Part shown: in pieces, positions 62,240 to 64,000 of the stretch
Numbering within the stretch: the first letter of the stretch is position 1
Layout: the number at the start of each line of letters is the position of its first letter
Origin: Diphasiastrum complanatum
Taxonomy: Eukaryota; Streptophyta; Lycopodiopsida; Lycopodiales; Lycopodiaceae
DNA: 64,000 bases
Assembly (NCBI GenBank): GCA_029204225.1
Contig: CM055092.1
Span: 86,288,032 to 86,352,031, forward strand
Reading direction: 5' to 3'
Notes under the pieces: model-generated
Told to the model about the DNA's origin: nothing
Seen by the model: the letters and a program-made list of their open reading frames with translations, nothing else
Database searches by the model: none
Made by a program: the position numbers and the translations under genes

Positions 62240-62990
62240 TCAACAACATGTTGAAAAAGTATGAAATGGCCAACTGCAAACCCAATCTCTTTCCACTCAA
62301 CCCTGGACTAAAGCTATCAAAGGAACAATATCCTCAAACTGAGGTAGAAAAGGAGGAGATGAAGCTCTACCCATTTCAATCCATCATCGGCTCACTAATG
62401 TACGCAATGATCTGCACACGACCAGACCTTGCATATTTAGTCAGTACACTCAGCCAGTTCTTGTCAAATCCAGGCGTAGCTCATTGGAAAGTGCTAACAA
62501 AGGTCATGAAGTACATCCAAGCAACGACAACTCTCAGCATCTGCTACGGAGGTAGCCAAACTGCCAACATCCTTGAAGCCTACATAGATGCGGGTGTCGA
62601 CACCAAAAAATCAACTTCTGGATTTGTATTTTTATAAAACCAAGGCCCAATCTCATGAAATAGCCAGAAGCAGACCTCAGTTCCATTATCATCAACGTGA
62701 TCCGAATACATAGTTGCCACAAATGCAACCAAAGAGGCAATCTGGCTCAGACAACTGCTTGCAAACCTCAATCTTACACAAACACTTCCTACAACAATCT
62801 ATTGTGACAATCAAAGCACAATAGCACTTTCTCTCAATCCGAGATTTCACTCTCGAAGCAAACATATAGAAATCAGGTATCATTACCTTAGAGAGAAATT
62901 GCACAGTAAGGAAGTAGAATTGATCTTCTGCAGAACAAACTACATGGCAGCAGATTACTTCACAAAAGGAACAACATCTCATATTTAACG
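62240..62990 (+). pseudogene. Copia RT C-terminus and RNase H
   Basis: LKKYEMANCKPNLFPLNPG, IIGSLMYAMICTRPDLAYLV and KVLTKVMKYIQATTTLSI, then after stops near 62635 and 62700 SEYIVATNATKEAIWLRQLL, TIYCDNQSTIALSLNPRFHS and HIEIRYHYLREKL. Integrase and the RT active site are missing: only about 75 bp separate protease from this block. Confidence 0.88.
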
Positions 62991-63041
62991 ATATGTTAAA
63001 TCTGAAGTTCAAAGTTTTTCAAGATTCACATGAAGGGGGAG

Positions 63042-64000
63042 TGTTGGATTTTTTATGCTCAGTCTTAAGCAAATCGTTCAAGTAATGAGCATCTTGAAAA
63101 ACCGAAGGCCGACTTCATATTTTTGGACCTTCACATTTTTCCCTTTCTTTTACCTTAAACAATTTTTTAGGCACCTTCGTCTTTTTCGTTCCTTAGCGAA
63201 AAATGCGACACACTGGCCAAGTGGCCATAATGCCTTAGAAACCATTCTTAAGACACCTTTGCTTTTTCGTCTTTTTCGTTCACAAAAAATACGACACACT
63301 GGCCAGAATGACTTAAACCATTTCTGGACCACCTTCACCTTTTTTTGCCTTTTTGCTCTTTGCAAAAAATGCAACAAAGTACCCAGAAAAACCTTCAAAC
63401 CATTTTAGGTCACCTTCACGTTTTTCGGTTTCTTCGCTGCCTCTAAAGTAAGGCACTTTTCTCCTTTCTCACTGCCTTTAGTTTAAGGCACCTTCTCTGC
63501 CTTCAGTGTAAGGCACTTTTTGACTTTTCGTCTTTTTCGCCTTCTTCGCTGTCTTGAATATAAGGGTGCCTTAGGGATTTACATATCTTTAGTGTAAGGG
63601 CACCTTCAGGAGTTGCATACCTTCAGTCTAAAGACACCTTCGGGTTTTTCGGGTTTTTCACGTTTTTGCTGCATTGGCTGACCGACGTCGCCAACTTATC
63701 AGCAACCCTAAAACAGCTGGACAACCAAATATCCCAAAGGCAGTTAGCGGTTACCAACTTTGTACATATGCAAAGATTGGCATAAATATCATTAAAAGCT
63801 TGTAAGATATTTCGTCTCTTGACACTTGTAAATATATATACTAGCTGAATCAAGCTATGTAAGTGTAAATTGAAATTATCTTTCAATTAGAGTTATATGT
63901 AGCCAACGTTATCACGCTCAGCAAGCTGAAGTTATTACTTCAAGCTAGTGTACTCACTGTTGATATTAATCAGAGTGCAATTTTTGTCTCACTATTGCGT
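63042..64000 (+). repeat. 3' LTR of the copia element (runs off the window)
   Basis: Starts TGTTGGATTTTTTATGC after the polypurine tract TGAAGGGGGAG (63031-63041). A tandem array with ~80-bp units (63129-63450) based on CACCTTCGTCTTTTTCG and GCGACACACTGGCCA lies in its 5' half. TATA-like TATATATA is near 63832-63840. The outer end is not visible. Confidence 0.8.

Overview
This is nuclear DNA of a plant, almost certainly a seed plant with a transposon-rich genome and very long introns. The evidence is two spliced plant genes: a cytosolic ribosomal protein gene with a telo-box promoter, and a MOSC-domain (mARC-like) gene. They sit among plant-type Ty1/copia and Ty3/gypsy retrotransposons, hAT DNA transposons, a tRNA-derived SINE and long GA/CT microsatellites. 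I see no bacterial, organellar, rRNA or CRISPR content and cannot name the species.

Layout. 1-15.4 kb is a graveyard of retrotransposon pieces on both strands. It holds a copia RT/RNase H tail with its LTR, an inverted copia gag piece, and a copia-gag/gypsy-pol chimera between two inverted copies of a 107-bp segment. It also holds a 1.47-kb LTR with a near-perfect 38-bp hairpin, a chromovirus pol interrupted by an inverted copy of its own LTR, and a copia integrase tail. A SINE with perfect 16-bp target duplications follows. 15.6-17.2 kb holds an intact six-exon gene for 40S ribosomal protein S14 (uS11). 17.2-27.8 kb is mostly unassigned sequence with a MITE, a 90-bp CT tract and a decayed chromovirus end (25.0-26.9 kb).

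27.8-57.3 kb is, by my reading, one gene on the minus strand. Eight exons encode a roughly 326-residue MOSC-domain protein of the mitochondrial amidoxime-reducing-component/Moco-sulfurase-C-terminal type. All splice phases close and the reading frame is open from ATG to stop. Exons 1 and 2 are separated by a 16.3-kb intron and exons 2 and 3 by a 10.4-kb intron. The other introns are 0.2-0.8 kb.

The giant introns are built from nested transposons. Intron 2 carries an old gypsy gag, itself split by a 5.4-kb hAT element (8-bp target duplication, transposase with DUF659-like and dimerisation regions). The hAT element's BED zinc finger lies on the opposite strand from the rest of its transposase. 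Intron 1 carries an 825-bp hAT-type MITE, a 12.2-kb Ty3/gypsy element with near-identical 1.1-kb LTRs, and a second partial copy of the MITE family.

The 12.2-kb element is the most unusual object here. Its pol reading frame joins protease directly to RNase H with the whole reverse transcriptase missing. Its integrase C-terminus is tandemly duplicated, it has an extra coiled-coil/proline-rich reading frame downstream of pol, and related ~25-bp minisatellite arrays lie near both ends. With LTRs this similar, it was probably mobilised in trans by a relative that still has RT.

57.3-64 kb is the upstream region of the MOSC gene (degenerate ~115-bp tandem repeats), unassigned sequence, a 112-bp AG tract, and a copia element that has lost integrase and most of RT and is followed by its 3' LTR running off the window.

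All coordinates and translations were read by eye. LTR identities, family names and splice junctions are estimates from inspection, not from alignments or searches.
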